DNA of 61,500 bases from the NCBI GenBank assembly GCA_014529385.2, contig CM043969.1, positions 36,345,446 to 36,406,945 on the forward strand, written 5' to 3'. The notes beneath the pieces were generated by a model, which did not search any database, was not told the origin of the DNA, and worked only from the letters and a program-made list of their open reading frames with translations. This document shows, in pieces, positions 43,370-56,400 of the stretch. The first letter of the stretch is position 1. The number at the start of each line of letters is the position of its first letter. Made by a program: the position numbers and the translations under genes. Source of the DNA: Adiantum capillus-veneris (lineage: Eukaryota; Streptophyta; Polypodiopsida; Polypodiales; Pteridaceae).

Positions 43370-43599
43370 CTTGTTTGTGAAAAATACAGGCATCGATATG
43401 GGCATTGATATTGGGGTTAGTGTTGACATCAATTCCGACGTTGGTATGCGCATCAGTATTGGAATTGGTGTACATGTAGGTATTTAAAAAATGTATTTAA
43501 AAAAAAAATGGATCTCCCTTCAATTTTAGCAATGCATATACCAACACCTGCCATTGACTCAGTAATTTGGCGTCGGTAATGAAGTGATCTCTTGTAGTG
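43370..43599 (-). repeat. Right terminal inverted repeat of the outer CACTA element
   Basis: Mirror of 956-1190: a degenerate hexamer repeat (43385-43480; the plus strand encodes GIDMGIDIGVSVDI-like residues), AT-rich sequence, then CTCTTGTAGTG at the border. Confidence 0.72.
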
Positions 43600-43739
43600 T
43601 GAGGATGAAGTCTTTCCACCGAGATCTTGCGAAAAACAATTTCCTTCAAGTGGAATTATCACCCATGAAACTTGAGATTTGGGTATATGATTTATGGACA
43701 TTCAAGACTAGTGTTTCATCTAACAAGGAAATATATAGG

Positions 43740-44220
43740 AATAGCAATGGAAGGAAAAGTGTTGTCAATTTGGATGACCCATTACACAAAATGGTGTGGG
43801 CTTATCGCACCAATTTTAAAATGACGACCCCAAATACACATTTTAATTTATTATATTCTATAAGGCCATATTCCCAATAGAAAAAGAGATCCCAAAGTTA
43901 AGAGTGGGTTTATCCTTTCGACTAGGTGACATAATTTTTTTATAATATAGCCTACTAACCTTGGTCAAATTGGATGAAATGCAATTATCTGCCTTATAGG
44001 GTTTTGAAGCTATGTAACACCAAAGTAAGTCATGGAATGATGAATATATCAAGGTCCAAACGTGATTCAAAAAGATGGAAAAGTGTAAATCTATGATAGT
44101 CGGTATTATAGGTTGTCATAGAAGTTGCAAATTTGCTGGTTAGGTCCATTCAAAGTGCTTAGGGCTTTTACCAATGGATCCTTGTTGGTCCAAGATATTG
44201 ACGAGACTTTGAATCTATGA
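43740..44220 (+). pseudogene. Gypsy integrase C-terminal relic
   Basis: Frames on the plus strand read LDDPLHKMVWAYRTNFKMTTP, then after a frameshift AIFPIEKEIPKLRVGL, later KLDEMQLSA, and finally GPFKVLRAFTNGSLLVQDID. In order these correspond to the end of the integrase core ('DDALWAYRTAYKTP', 'LPVEFEIPTLR', 'LDEmR..A') and the GPY/F tail of plant Ty3 elements. Several stops and indels mark it as old. Confidence 0.65.
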
Positions 44221-44229
44221 GATGAGCAC

Positions 44230-47200
44230 TACTTCAAATAATTTTGTTTATAATGAAAAAACAACAACATACAATTAAACAAAATAAATAAATGCAAGAC
44301 CAACAAAAGAAAAAAAACAATCAAACAAAAAGATTTTGTAGAAAAGAAATCTCTCAAGATCTCTAAGTATGTAGTTAGTTTTTATCTTTATTTTGTAATG
44401 TGTGTGTGCTAATGTTGTTTTACTCCATGGAAGGAATATCTCCATCATCCTTCTGTGTTTTACCTTTCGTTGGTGACTAATGGAGACTTCCGTCGATTAT
44501 TTTGTTCATCATGTTTAAACCTTGTGTGTGTGGGTTAGACAAGGAGACCATTTTTTGTGTCATGGGTGATGTGCCTGAATTCAAGTGGTTGTTGTGATGG
44601 TGGTTCATGGGATTAGAATTTAAAGTTCATGAATGGGATAACATGCAAATCTCAAGTGTGTTTATTGGATGCCTTTGACAATGGTGAGAATTTTTTGCAA
44701 ATGTTCCATGATTATAATGAGAGTCTTTTGGTAGAGTATGTAATGCTCAATGATTCACTGGGCATTGAAGAGAGGTTACCCTTGAGGTTACCTACAGGGC
44801 TATATAAAACTCTATTACCATGAGAGCAAGCGGTAGTACTTATATTCATGCACAAGCACAACCTTATGGGGGTTTGCGATCAATATAGCAAATTTTGGTT
44901 TCCCCAATTCACCTACCCGCAACTTGTCTATTTTTTCATACACATGTTTGAAAATACAAACTAACAAAAAAAAACATAACAAAAAGGAAACATTTTCTTT
45001 TATGTTTTAGTTTTTTAAATAGGTTTTACTATAAATCAATATTTAAAAGAAAAACAAAACAAAATAACCATTAGAACTAGGAATAAGATCTCTACATTCC
45101 TATGGGGGTGTGTAGTCCAACCCTTTTTTGTAGTGAGCATTTATGAATATGGGGCCAATGAATAAAAGGAAGTAACTATTGCAAATTGAAGAGCAGCTAT
45201 GTTCAAGCTATATCTAGGGATGCGGTTATGAAGTGGAGTACTTTTGAGAACACTTTCAATTATCACTCTAAAATTTTAAAATTTTCTATCATTTTCATGC
45301 TTGCTTCAATATTGAGTCAGTGAGAAGTTAATAAGTAATTTGCATAGTTTTACTAAACTTGCTAGGTTGGAGGTTCATTTCGTTTCATTAGCATTCCTTT
45401 ATTTAGACTGACTAAGTTAATTACTAGCTGAGAGTGGTAGTGAGGGTTATTAATGAATATAGTGAGTATAGATAATATGGTTTTTGGACAATATATTTAT
45501 GCCCTTAATGGTTATTTAGCAACCCCTTCAAAGTTTCATAGGCCTCTATGGATTAGGGTTGATCTCTAAACTCTAGGATATGGACTAAATTACACATGTG
45601 ATGAACGTGGGCTAAAACGAGACTTGTATGTTATATGTTGTGTCCATCATTGTATAAGCTTAGTAGGTGGGAGGACCAAATCTGTCTCTACTATCAGAGC
45701 CATGAGCCGTATCTAGGTTTTGTGCGGGGTGGTGGTGTAAAGAGTTAATTATTCATACTCAATATAGCAGTGAGAGTAGAATTCTTGTGGAGAAAGATAA
45801 AGGAAACAATCAATCCGACGTGACAAAAAGAAAGAGAAAAAAAAAGTATAACAAAAGGAAATGCATGAATGAAAAAAACTAATACACAATGGGAATTCAG
45901 AAGTAAGGGGATTTAAACTGCAACAATCACTTCCACTTAGTTGTCAATGCTACAACACTCTCTATAATATAGGGGTTAATTGGCTGTACCTCTATAGAGC
46001 TCTATTGCAATGTAAGTGGGGTTGTTCTTGCTATTAACCAATAATAAATTTATTTTCTTAAACTAGGATTGTTTGTAGTTATTGAATTAATTAATCAAGG
46101 TGATTATTTTCTTCTTAGATTCTTTAACAAACTAACATTAGTAAGTGTATATGCCCTCACTAACCAACATTTATAGAGAATTATCAAAATCAAAAACTCC
46201 AACCTATATTACTATGTTTAGTGCTTATTAATTTGTCACTCATTGACTCGTTGACAAATTGATTGATTGATTGATTAACTAAGTGACATAATGAAAGCTA
46301 AAGAACAATAATATCTTTCATATTTTATAGCAAGTTGGAATGGTAAGACTAGTGCTTTGTATGACATATTTTTCAGGACTAGTTTCTCATGAGTACACTT
46401 GCATTTAAGGAGTGAAGAAAGTTATTTTTTCAAATATGCAGTCAAATGTATCTGCACGGCTGGAGATTTTCTAGCATGTTACAAAGAATATGGACCAAAT
46501 TAGTATGGTTCGTTGAGGACGACTTCACATTCCAGTGGGAGAGGATTGTCAACTTCTAAATATTTTCACCTTTTGCACCAAACTGGGTTTTCTTGGGGAT
46601 TTGTGCTAACATTTTAGAAGTATATTCATATAATTAGTGTATTAATATCATGTTTATGCTTATTTCTATCAACTTTAATTTTTCTTTGATAATATTTGTC
46701 AATACCATTTAAAAACATTGTCATCATGGATGCTAGTTTAAATTTGTGGTCGTAGTACCAAACCCAGTGTCTTAGTTTCCCATCTATAGCTCGTCTTTAA
46801 GTAAGAGGTATGTTTCCTCCTACATTGCATTAATTTAAAATAAAATGATACTAAAGTTACATTATAGATGAATACATATAAGTAATTTAATTAGAACTTC
46901 AAATTGTAAATTGACATACTTTTTTCTGCAAGAATGATACTCGTAATCACATCTCTTATTTTCATGAACCATAACAGAATGTTTGTTTATGTTCACAACA
47001 AGAGGAAACAATGTACATTTGTATTTATAAATGTATGTATGTGTTTATGCATATATATATGCATCTAAGTATGTATGTATGTATTTATGTACATCCACAC
47101 ATACATACGCACACACTTGTACTTTAGTCAAATTAAGTTTAACTTCTTCTTTTTTTACATAGATTGAGATTCCTCTTGTACTCCATTGCCTCCATATTAT

Positions 47201-47464
47201 AGCCATGGACACCAATCTCATAAGATGGGACATGAAGAAGAACCATTAGCACCTTCAAAGAGAGCCCCTTCATTTTATTATGAAGAGGAGTGGATTGATA
47301 CTTGTCAAGTCTTACATCAAAGGCCACGATTCCAAGTCATTCACAAGCATTGGATTGTGGTGTTTATGCTCATCCACCAATGCTCGCATGCCAGGATCAA
47401 CCTATGGTTAGTATTAGTTATTCTAATTTTCATTTATTTAGATTTTTATAGCTAATTGTGTCAA
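44230..47464. other. AT-rich region, no gene recognised
   Basis: Short frames such as 44629-44823 (plus, 64 residues) have no recognisable motif. Small runs of GATT near 46262-46277 and TATG/TGTA near 47035-47095 are present. Confidence 0.5.
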
Positions 47465-47690
47465 TAATATAAATAATATCTCACATGTAGGGACATGCAT
47501 CTCTAGTTGTTGGTGAGGATGCTATCTATGATCAAGCTGCTTGTCATTCTCACACATGACATGGTCAAGCAATCTATAATATAAATATTATTCCACATGT
47601 AGGGACATGCATCTCTAGTTAATGAAGAGGATGCTATCTATGATCAAGCTGCTTGTCCTTCTCATACATGACATGGTCATGCAATCCAAG
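47465..47690. repeat. 111-bp tandem duplication
   Basis: 'cacatgtagggacatgcatctctagtt' through 'gatgctatctatgatcaagctgcttgtc' and 'acatgacatggtca' occurs at 47482 and again at 47593. Confidence 0.9.
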
Positions 47691-47698
47691 AATTACAA

Positions 47699-47884
47699 AT
47701 GCACGTCTTGCAACAACCACTGCCTCTCAGCCTTGAGAGTGAGACTCATGGAGATTATGAATTTCCCAATTTTCTGTTGTCTTTAGTGCATATGTATAGT
47801 CACACAGACACTACAGGTGATTACATAGAAGATCTCTTCCTAGAGATGGAGAGGTTTTTAGCTTTTGGAGAGCTCGTTACATGA
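47699..47884 (+). CDS. Short hypothetical frame
   Basis: 61 residues (MHVLQQPLPLSLESETHGDY...), acidic. It follows the tandem duplication and may be a relic of a larger frame that included the repeat. No family recognised. Confidence 0.2.
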   Translation: MHVLQQPLPLSLESETHGDYEFPNFLLSLVHMYSHTDTTGDYIEDLFLEMERFLAFGELVT

Positions 47885-48224
47885 TAACTCCTTCTATCCT
47901 TTCAAACAGAGGACATGGACTACTCATTGCACAAAATCTACAAGTCCCACCACATTTAGAGGTGACCCTTATGTGCTTTTTTGGACCCATATATAGATGG
48001 GACCCTTGGCATCAGCTGGTGTACTACATCCATAGCATGGCCACTTAAGGTTTGTGTCTCAATCCAGCATCCCTTTTAGATAGAGACATTACCCATGTAT
48101 AAAGTCAAAGACTTTATGTATATGTCAAACCATATACACATGGAAACATAATCGGCTTAATAAATAGTAGTCAGAGAAGGAATGGAAGAAAAAATTTCAC
48201 ATAGCTGATCCGCACAAATGGACA

Positions 48225-48602
48225 ATGGAAGAATCTCCTACATTGTCAGATGACGTGTTATATGGCAAGGGAATTCCTTGCAAGCTCACAGCTGTAGAAT
48301 GCTTGAGCATATCCATGTTTGGTATTTACAACTCACAGTGTATGGAAAGATTTGTTGAAGAGTGCCAAGAAGTTTGCAACACACAAGAAGGGGAAGATCT
48401 TGCAAATCTACCAAGTTTGAACCTCCATCCATTTTTGCATGGTAAACGTATCAGAGATGGAATTCTGGAGGGAGAAGACATCACTTATGAGCAAAGAAAG
48501 ATTGGATTTGGTTGTCATAGAGAAGTAATAATTTCTTCAATGAATGTATATCTACAAAGGTGTTTAAATTTATCTATGAAAGTATATTACAAAGTTGTCT
48601 GA
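48225..48602 (+). CDS. Hypothetical protein frame, 125 residues
   Basis: Opens MEESPTLSDDVLYGKGIPC and continues with mixed composition and several cysteines (CMERFVEECQEVC). It is the longest unexplained plus-strand frame between 44 and 49 kb. No domain is recognised; it may be a fragment of a transposon gene. Confidence 0.25.
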   Translation: MEESPTLSDDVLYGKGIPCKLTAVECLSISMFGIYNSQCMERFVEECQEVCNTQEGEDLANLPSLNLHPFLHGKRIRDGILEGEDITYEQRKIGFGCHREVIISSMNVYLQRCLNLSMKVYYKVV

Positions 48603-49051
48603 ATTTCTAGTATTCTTACTTAAATTTTACGTACACAAATCTGTAATTTTAAGTATTTTTGTATAGCAACATGTGGGCCTATGGGCAACACCTTCAAGTA
48701 AACAAAGTTGATCAATGATGTGTTACTCAAGATTCTTTCATCATTTTCTCTTTTAGGCAACAATCACATGCAAATGCAAGATATGCAAACCCTAACAATG
48801 AGGAGCGCAGCAATGTGAGAACCCTAGTTTGTATTTATGAACTCAACTTCTGTGTTTGCAGGCGAGCAATAAGATTTTATAGATATACACAAATGTTTGA
48901 CAATATTGACTTTGAAGTTTCTTCTAAGGCATTTTGGATATCTTATGTTTAAACAAATTGTATTGGAGATTGATTGATTACATAACGACTAGAGTTACAA
49001 TGAGACAAGAGCCATATGTTTTTTGGGCAGCTGACTCTTCAAAATCATTAT

Positions 49052-49137
49052 AGACAACACAAGAATCATATATTTTACCAGTACATTATGAGTAAGACAA
49101 CACAAGAATCATATATTTTACCAGTACATTATGAGTA
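49052..49137. repeat. Exact 43-bp tandem duplication
   Basis: 'agacaacacaagaatcatat...gagta' occurs twice back to back without a mismatch (49052-49094, 49095-49137), so it is recent. Confidence 0.95.
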
Positions 49138-49645
49138 AGATTTTTTCTATAAATCTTTGGATTGTCTCAATCCATGGAGGCAAGCCTTTCCTGTTAATTG
49201 TCAAGAACGTTGGATATTTGACACCATCAACTCATACGGGATCTCAGATGTTGTAACTCAAGGGATCAAAAAGACTTCTATGGATTTCCCTCTCCTAACA
49301 CCATTAGCACATGACGACTAACAAAAAAGAGAGTGACATTGATGCAACGGATGATGAAACAAAAGGTTTGGTCTTAATGCTAGACATTGAGCCTTTGAGA
49401 AAGCCTATTCCATCCTTGATTGTTTTGCCAAACACACTCTCTCTTGATGCAGACACTAGAAGAGGAGTATTCTATAACCACTAGTATTGCCGCAAAAAAA
49501 CAAAGGAAAAGGGAGAGAGAAAAAATTGTGTACGCGACAGCAACCATGGCTATGGACTTTGTAGAGGTTTGTAAGCAATAAGCACGGTAATATCTACGGT
49601 AATATACCCACTAATATTACCCCTTATTGTCGCAAAAACGACCAT

Positions 49646-49702
49646 TCAAAAATAAAGGTGCTCATTTGGGCCACCCAACTAAACGAGCACCTTTACTTTT
49701 GA
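49646..49702. repeat. 18-bp inverted repeat
   Basis: Arms 49646-49663 and 49685-49702 match at 17 of 18 positions (core TAAAGGTGCTC), with a 21-base loop. Confidence 0.85.
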
Positions 49703-49905
49703 CCTACATAAAACAATGAAACATCAATTGTTTTTTGGAAGAGTATACAAAAAAACCAAAGAATTGAAATTGAATTTACTTTACCTTGACAAATTTAATA
49801 TGCAAAAGGTCAACTATTTAAAAAAGTTACAATAAAATGTAAATAGTTGTATATACATTGTGCCACACTGGGACTTTACAAAAGTTTGGACAAATATTTT
49901 TCTAT

Positions 49906-51283
49906 CTAATCCTCCTCGATCTCGTCGTTGTCCAGAGGCACGTACGTTTGATCACCTTGACTCTACATAAACCCAAACCAAATTAAAAAATGATCAACAA
50001 CTCAAAACAATTGATACAAAACTACTTGTTTAAGCTTATCGCTTGTAGTGTTCCAATCGCTGCATCGAATTGCACGCGAGAGATGTGGTTGTTCTCGAAC
50101 GACCATCACCAAGTATAAATTATGTATGTCTCTCCCGATACTTGACCATCTCTCTCGTTGGTCAAGGAAGAGTGATTTTTTCCTAAGTTTGCAATAATAA
50201 TAACAAATCATTAACTACAATCTTTAAGATCAGTGATCGACGTTATAATTTAATCAATCTTACATATTTGTCCGTCACGCTGCGTTGCCTCCTGAGCCAT
50301 AGTGCGTGGGAGTTTGTTTGGCGCGAGCTTCGTGTTGTTGTTTTCCGTATGAGCCAGTCGCCGCCTGATCACTCTTTTCTTATATTGCCCACTCCCACTC
50401 CGCGTCTACCATGTTCCCACCGCGGTAGCTCCTGTTTAGATCTCTAACCTGGTTGGCTGCTGCACTCCGCACATTGGACTGCTTGTTTTTCAAAAAAATT
50501 TCATGTAGCCCTCCAACCACTATTGTGAAAAACGATGATCATGGGAATTTGGAAATCTAGCTAGCAGCACGTCCTCAATGTAGAGTGCATGATCCCATAG
50601 TTAGTCTCTAAACTTTACAAAATAGTTCTTATATATTGAATGTATAAGAATTTTTAGATGGCGGTAAAATGCTGTGTCATGTGTTGTGCCAAAGTCCACC
50701 TCACTGCCATATTTAACCCTGTAGTAGCACCCATGCATGTCTGGCATGGGTGTGTCAGTATCCTCGTCCTCTACATCAGGGGTGGCACGCTCTGAAAGTT
50801 GGGACTCCGTTCCTCGGCCCCACTACCAAAACACGCAAAGCCACGAGATCCACCTTCGCTTCATCTCTCACGACGCTCACTGCCTTGAGATGAGCATCGA
50901 TGCACGCACTGCTAGAGAAAGTTCCTCAATGGTGTTCTGGCAAAGCTACACTGGAATGGAGTGGCGTAGCATCCTTTGATGCCATGGGAGTGGGACCCTG
51001 CGATGGAAGGGGAGTAGGACGATAAGAAGGGGCTGTAGACTGAGGTGACGTTGGTGCAAGGCTTTGTAGATAAGGAGTCCCTCCTTGAATCCCCCATGGT
51101 GTGGTCTGCTGAGAAAGACCGTAGGATGCAAGCTGCTATGGATCCTCCACCGAATGCAGATACTACTCTTATAAATAGATAGCCCGTTGTACATTTGGAT
51201 CTACGATCGATGGAGGACCCTGAGTAGAGTAGATGTACGATGGCCATGCCTGCAAATAACAAAAATAAACCTATGACACTCAT
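49906..51283 (-). pseudogene. Degenerate multi-exon coding region, unknown product
   Basis: The minus strand shows coding-like pieces separated by plausible introns. A Pro/Ser/Thr-rich part lies at about 51250-50740 (APTSPQSTAPSYRPTPLPSQ) with stops. Next is VVGGLHEIFLKNKQSNVRSA ... SYRGGNMVDAEWEW at 50522-50380. Then comes LDQRERWSSIGRDIHNLYLV at about 50170-50030 and an acidic C-terminus PLDNDEIEED ending in TAG at 49906-49908. The order (disordered N-terminus, helical middle, acidic end) recalls accessory proteins of plant DNA transposons, but I cannot name the family. Confidence 0.35.
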
Positions 51284-51599
51284 GATTTAGGGTTAATTAT
51301 CCCGAAACAATCTTTATTTTTTTGCTCATCACTTCAAGACTCGGGTCCACAATAGGCGATGTCCACCTCGGGTGGCAGCCCACCTAGAATGTGAACCAAC
51401 CAAAAGAAGAGCCAGATGGTTGCTCCCCACCAGGTGGTCTCTCGTCTAACATCTACATCACAAAGAGAAAGATGAGATTTAGCTTTCCCCCCTACTCATG
51501 TAATTTTTGAGGACCGTTGACGTCATGTAATGAAGGTCCTTTTTATAGTATTCTACAGAAGCAGGAGCATATCCGCATTGTGCACAACACAAAATGGTT

Positions 51600-51863
51600 T
51601 CTCCGCCTATAGCCATTGCTCTTTATCTCCCTATTTCTTTATCTTCCTCTCTCTACCTATCTGTTTCTCCCAACCGATATCTCTATTTGTCTCTCTCCCT
51701 CTTTCCCTCTTTCTCCCCATAGATATCTCTATTTCTCTTTCTCCCTCTCTTTCCCTCTCCCTCCCTCTTTCCCTATCGCTCTTGATCCCTCTCCCTCCCT
51801 CTTTCCCTATCTCTCTCTATCTCCCTCTTTCCCTCTCGCCCTCTCTCTATTTCTCTCCCTCCC

Positions 51864-51909
<46 letters not shown>

Positions 51910-51998
51910 TCTACCCATCTCTTTCCCTCTTCTATCACTCCCTCTCTATCCCTATCTTTCTTCCTCTCTCTCTCCCTATCTATCCCTATCTCTCTCTT

Positions 51999-52047
<49 letters not shown>

Positions 52048-52134
52048 GTCTACCTCTCTATCTTTATCTCTCTCTCCCCTTTTCCTCTCTCTTTCTCTAT
52101 CTCTCTCACTCTATTTCCCTTTCTCTCCCTCTAT

Positions 52135-52175
<41 letters not shown>

Positions 52176-52251
52176 ATGTCTACCTCTCTATCTTTATCTC
52201 TCTCTCCCCTTTTCCTCTCTCTTTCTCTATCTCTCTCACTTTATTTCCCTT

Positions 52252-52282
<31 letters not shown>

Positions 52283-52302
52283 TCATCTCCTCTCTCTCTC
52301 AC
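51600..52302. repeat. CT-rich tract before LINE copy 1
   Basis: About 700 bases almost free of A and G, mixing pure (CT)n runs with CCCTCTTTC variants. A 120-base segment around 'tatgtctacctctctatctttatctctctctccccttttcc' is duplicated at about 52045 and 52177. Leu-Ser-rich frames are compositional artefacts. Confidence 0.95.
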
Positions 52303-52528
52303 ACAGCCGTTTTTTGACCTAGTAGGCAGCAGTTCACTCTTTTGACCATAACTTGCTCATCCGAAGTCCGATTTAGGTGATCTATAGCCTCAATCGAAGA
52401 GCACGAAGCCCTCTACGCATTGATGTAAAGACATAATTTTTTTGTGTAATGAAAGGCTTTGCTGTAACAGCATCTCAGAACTGAAAAAACTGTCAAAACT
52501 TTGCGTTTTTGTTGCCGACTTGAAGGCA

Positions 52529-53461
52529 ATGTCAGACAAAACTCGCAAGGGTGGAAAAGCCACACTCGCCATGGAGAATGATGCAAAATCTCCAAGGAAT
52601 TTGGATGCTAATCCAACCACATCGTCTACAACAACGGAAGCAATGATCATGGCTTACTTGATCTCGTTACAAGAAACCGTCAACAAGCAAGGTGAAGAGT
52701 TGCGCGCAGTTGCAATGGAGAATGGTACTTTAAGAGTTCTCGTTGTGGAGAATGAGCACCTCAAGAAGGTTCTTGAAATGCAAACAACACGCTTGATGCA
52801 TCTTGAGAATGAAGTTCAAGAATGTAAACGCTCTCTTGTGGACATGAATGTAGTGAAAGAGCGCTTGAGCAAAGTTGAGAGTGATCATGTATTGAAAGAG
52901 GAAACGATAGATACAATACGACATGATGTATGTGAGATGAGAAATGCATCCAAATCATGGGCTGATATATGTAAGGATAATGTGGTTTCTACATCTCCTA
53001 TCACGCAAGCCGTTGTCCAAGCAAAGAATGTAGAGAATGTGGACACTCAAGAATTGCAAGAACGACAAAAACGCTCAAAGAACATCGTCATTCGTGGAAT
53101 CAAGGAGGAAAGCATGGAAACACCCCAATCTCTTGCGGTTGCTATTGAAGAGTTTTTTGCTACACACTTTGGCATGTCAGGAATCATGGCTTATGGTGCA
53201 CATCGAGTTGGAAAACAAGGAGTCCCTCGCTCGGGAGAAAGACCTATTGTATGTACCATGGCTGATGAGGTAAAGAGAAAGATCATCCTTGACAATGGTT
53301 GGATCTACCTCAAAGGAACGGGTTGTAATGTATATGAGGATCGCACTCTTATGCAACAAAATGTACGTCGCAAAGCATACGAGGAAAGAAGCAAGAAGGT
53401 TAAGGTATCATCTCAAGAAGAAAAGTCACTTGAGGAGGATGCAAGTCCACCCAACAAATAG
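52529..53461 (+). CDS. LINE copy 1 ORF1 protein
   Basis: 310 residues from the ATG conserved in copy 2. The first third is low-complexity. A coiled coil runs at about 45-130 (heptad-like LKKVLEMQTTRLMHLENEV). Then comes an RRM-like region with KNIVIRGIKEE and HRVGKQGVPRSGERPIVCT, followed by NVYEDRT. This coiled-coil plus RRM layout is that of L1-type ORF1 RNA chaperones, which coat LINE RNA. No CCHC knuckle is seen, unlike many angiosperm L1 ORF1 proteins. The frame is uninterrupted and ends in TAG, in frame with ORF2. Confidence 0.85.
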   Translation: MSDKTRKGGKATLAMENDAKSPRNLDANPTTSSTTTEAMIMAYLISLQETVNKQGEELRAVAMENGTLRVLVVENEHLKKVLEMQTTRLMHLENEVQECKRSLVDMNVVKERLSKVESDHVLKEETIDTIRHDVCEMRNASKSWADICKDNVVSTSPITQAVVQAKNVENVDTQELQERQKRSKNIVIRGIKEESMETPQSLAVAIEEFFATHFGMSGIMAYGAHRVGKQGVPRSGERPIVCTMADEVKRKIILDNGWIYLKGTGCNVYEDRTLMQQNVRRKAYEERSKKVKVSSQEEKSLEEDASPPNK

Positions 53462-53467
53462 GGACAC

Positions 53468-56400
53468 ATGATCTATGAGACCAACTCACGCTTGCGAATA
53501 AGCTTTTGGAATTGTAACGGGTATCCATGGAATGCGGGAATTGGCATTGATGAGCTTACCAATGACTCCGATGTGATACTTCTTGTCGAAACATGGGAGC
53601 ATGATGCGCAACGAATTCTTGGATTTGACAAATACGATGTACATTCTTTGATGTGGGCCAAAAATGCAAAGCAACGAAGAGGCCAAGGAGGCGTAGCATG
53701 TATGACCACAAAGGGTTTGAAAGATGTTTCCATTGTCAAAGAAGATAAGTATAAACGCTACTTATGGCTGAAAATCAGCCCACCAAATGGTCAAGTCATG
53801 TTTGTGGCCGGCTGCTACATTCCTCACTATGACTCCAACTTTTATGCTCGCTTGAATATGGATAGAGATCAACCCTTTGTTGAACTAGAGGAAGACATTG
53901 CTCATTACAAGGATCAAGGTGAAGTCATTGTTTTTGGAGACATGAATGCTCGCACAAATATGTTACAACACGACACACAACAAGTCGACATGCCGCATGT
54001 ATCAAGAAGAGTGGATGACTCATACATGTATAATCGAAGTTCTAATGATGCAAAAGAAGTGGATCACTATGGAAAGTCACTTCTACATATGTGCAATAGT
54101 ACCGGAATGCTCATTGCAAATGGTGTATCTCTATGGCAAGGCACCAATGACTTTACATGTAGAAAGCACAATGGTGCTAGCGTGATTGACTATATGTTGT
54201 TCTCAGAAGCCACTCTAGAATGCATACAAAGCTTTACACTTGGTGAATGGAATCCGGAATCGGATCATAGGATGTTATGTATTGACCTCAAGTGTGGTAA
54301 ACGGCCCGAGCATGTAGCCTCCAATCATGATGTGAATCATTTGTACCTACGTCTAGACTTCAAACGAGCACTTATATATGCTGATATGGTGGACCAAATG
54401 TTAAGCATGATAGAGCATCAAGGGAGCCCAACATTAGAATGCAAGTGGAAAGTTTTCAAAGAAGTAATTTTCTCTTGTGCGAAGGAATGCTTTTCGGTGA
54501 AACACATGTCCTGCAAAAGGTCTAAGAAGGGTAGCACCAAGAAGAAATGGTTTGACATGGAATGTAGTCAAGCCCGAAAACACTTGCTAAGATTGGATGC
54601 AATCAAAGACAAGGAAGTTTACTTGGAATGTTCACACACATACAAAGCACTTGTTCAAAAGAAGAGGAGAAGGTGGGAAGTCGAAAAACAACTTCTTTTA
54701 GCACAAGAGAAAGCACATGCATGTGGCAAGTTTTGGCAAAATCTAAAAGGCAAGTGCGTTGAGAGCTTTGGTGACTTGACTCTTGAGGATATGTATATGC
54801 ATTGTAAGAACCTCTATGAGCAACCCAATGTTGATAAGATGGAGGGTTGTAGCTCCCTTCCATTTATGTCTCCCTTCTTTACCATTGAAGATGTATGCCG
54901 CGCGCTTGAGAAACTTGCTACTCGCAAGGCAGGTGACCTTCAAGGTGTCAAGGCTGAAATGATTAAATGGACAAGCAAGAAAACACGATATTGGATATGC
55001 GATATGTTTAACCTTGCACTTCAGTATGGCATGCCTCATGATTGGAGTGCAAATTTGGATCAAACCTTTGCAACAAAGGAGGAGATGTAAAAAATAGTGA
55101 ACAACTATCGCACTATAATGGTTGGTTCTTTGATGGCAAGTTATTTGGATGTATCATGGAGATGAAGATAAGTGAATGGGCTGAAAAGAATGGCAAACGT
55201 GCGCTTGGCCAAGCAGGTTTTCGAAAGCATCATAGCACTATTGATCACCTTGTCACTCTTCGAGTTCTTATGGAAGCGTCTCGATTGGAAGGAAAAAAGT
55301 TGTATTGTTGCTTTGTGGATTTCAAGAAAGCTTTTGACATGGTACCGCGAGGAAATCTTTGGAGACGTATGCAACGCCTTCAAGTGCCGAGAGAATTTAT
55401 GCATGCAGTCTTTCGCATCTACCAAAAAGTGATATGTCGATTACGTATGGGAGATGGAATTTCAGAATTTTTTGCAAGCACTATTGGTGTCAAACAAGGA
55501 TGCCCACTTTCCCCAACCCTCTTTGGGCTACTCATTGATGAATTGGAATACATGGTTCTTGATTTTATGCAGCAAGAAGGCATAGAAGAGGTTAAGATTG
55601 GAAATGCGGTGATCATGCTTTTGCTTTATGCCGATGATGTAGTGCTCTTGGCACATACCTTAGAAGATGCACAAAAGCTTATGAGTGTCTTGGAACGCTT
55701 TTGCCTACATAGCGGGCTGATCGTGAATGGATCCAAAACCAAGGTTATGCTTGTAAAGACCCTCAATGACGAAAATCCATGCATTGTATACAACAATGAG
55801 AAACTTGAAGTGGTAGATCACTTCAAGTACCTTGGCCTTGAGGTTCCATCCAATCATAAATGGAAGGATTGTGCAATGCGTCGCTTGGAAGCCGGAAAGA
55901 GGGCTTATTATGCATTTGAGAACATGTGCAATGCAGGAGAGATCAAGTGTTGGGCTCTCAAAAAGTACCTCTTTGACACATTGGTGACACCGGTGCTTCT
56001 TTATGGAGTGGAGGTGTGGGGTGGAAGCATCGGGAAGTCTACTTGGAAAGAGTTTGAGAATGTCCAAAAGCGTTTTCTCACCAACTTTCTCCAAGTCAAG
56101 ACACAAACACCCTACATGCTCTTACTTCTTGAGTCCGGATCGCTTCCCATTGAGGTCTTGGGCATGGAAAGGGTTGTGGAGTACATGCGTAAGACACAAC
56201 GTAGCCCTTTGCATCGACTTCCTAGAATCGCATATGAAGCAAGTCAAAAGGTTCAAAAGACATGCAAGAGCAAAATACTAAGTTCGGGTGGATGCTTGAT
56301 ATCAAGAAATGGTTTGGAAGATGGGATGCATGTCACTTGGTCAAGGATGCGTCGATCGACTCCCAAGTTAATGAGGCCTTCTTACAACGCCAATGTATCA

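Larger units (their letters stand above)
48603..49905. other. AT-rich region with small repeats, no gene seen
   Basis: Besides the two repeats listed separately, nothing here shows coding character. Confidence 0.5.

Noticed and set aside
51530-52345. Long Leu/Ser-rich reading frames
   Set aside because: They are translations of CT-rich simple sequence, in more than one frame at once.
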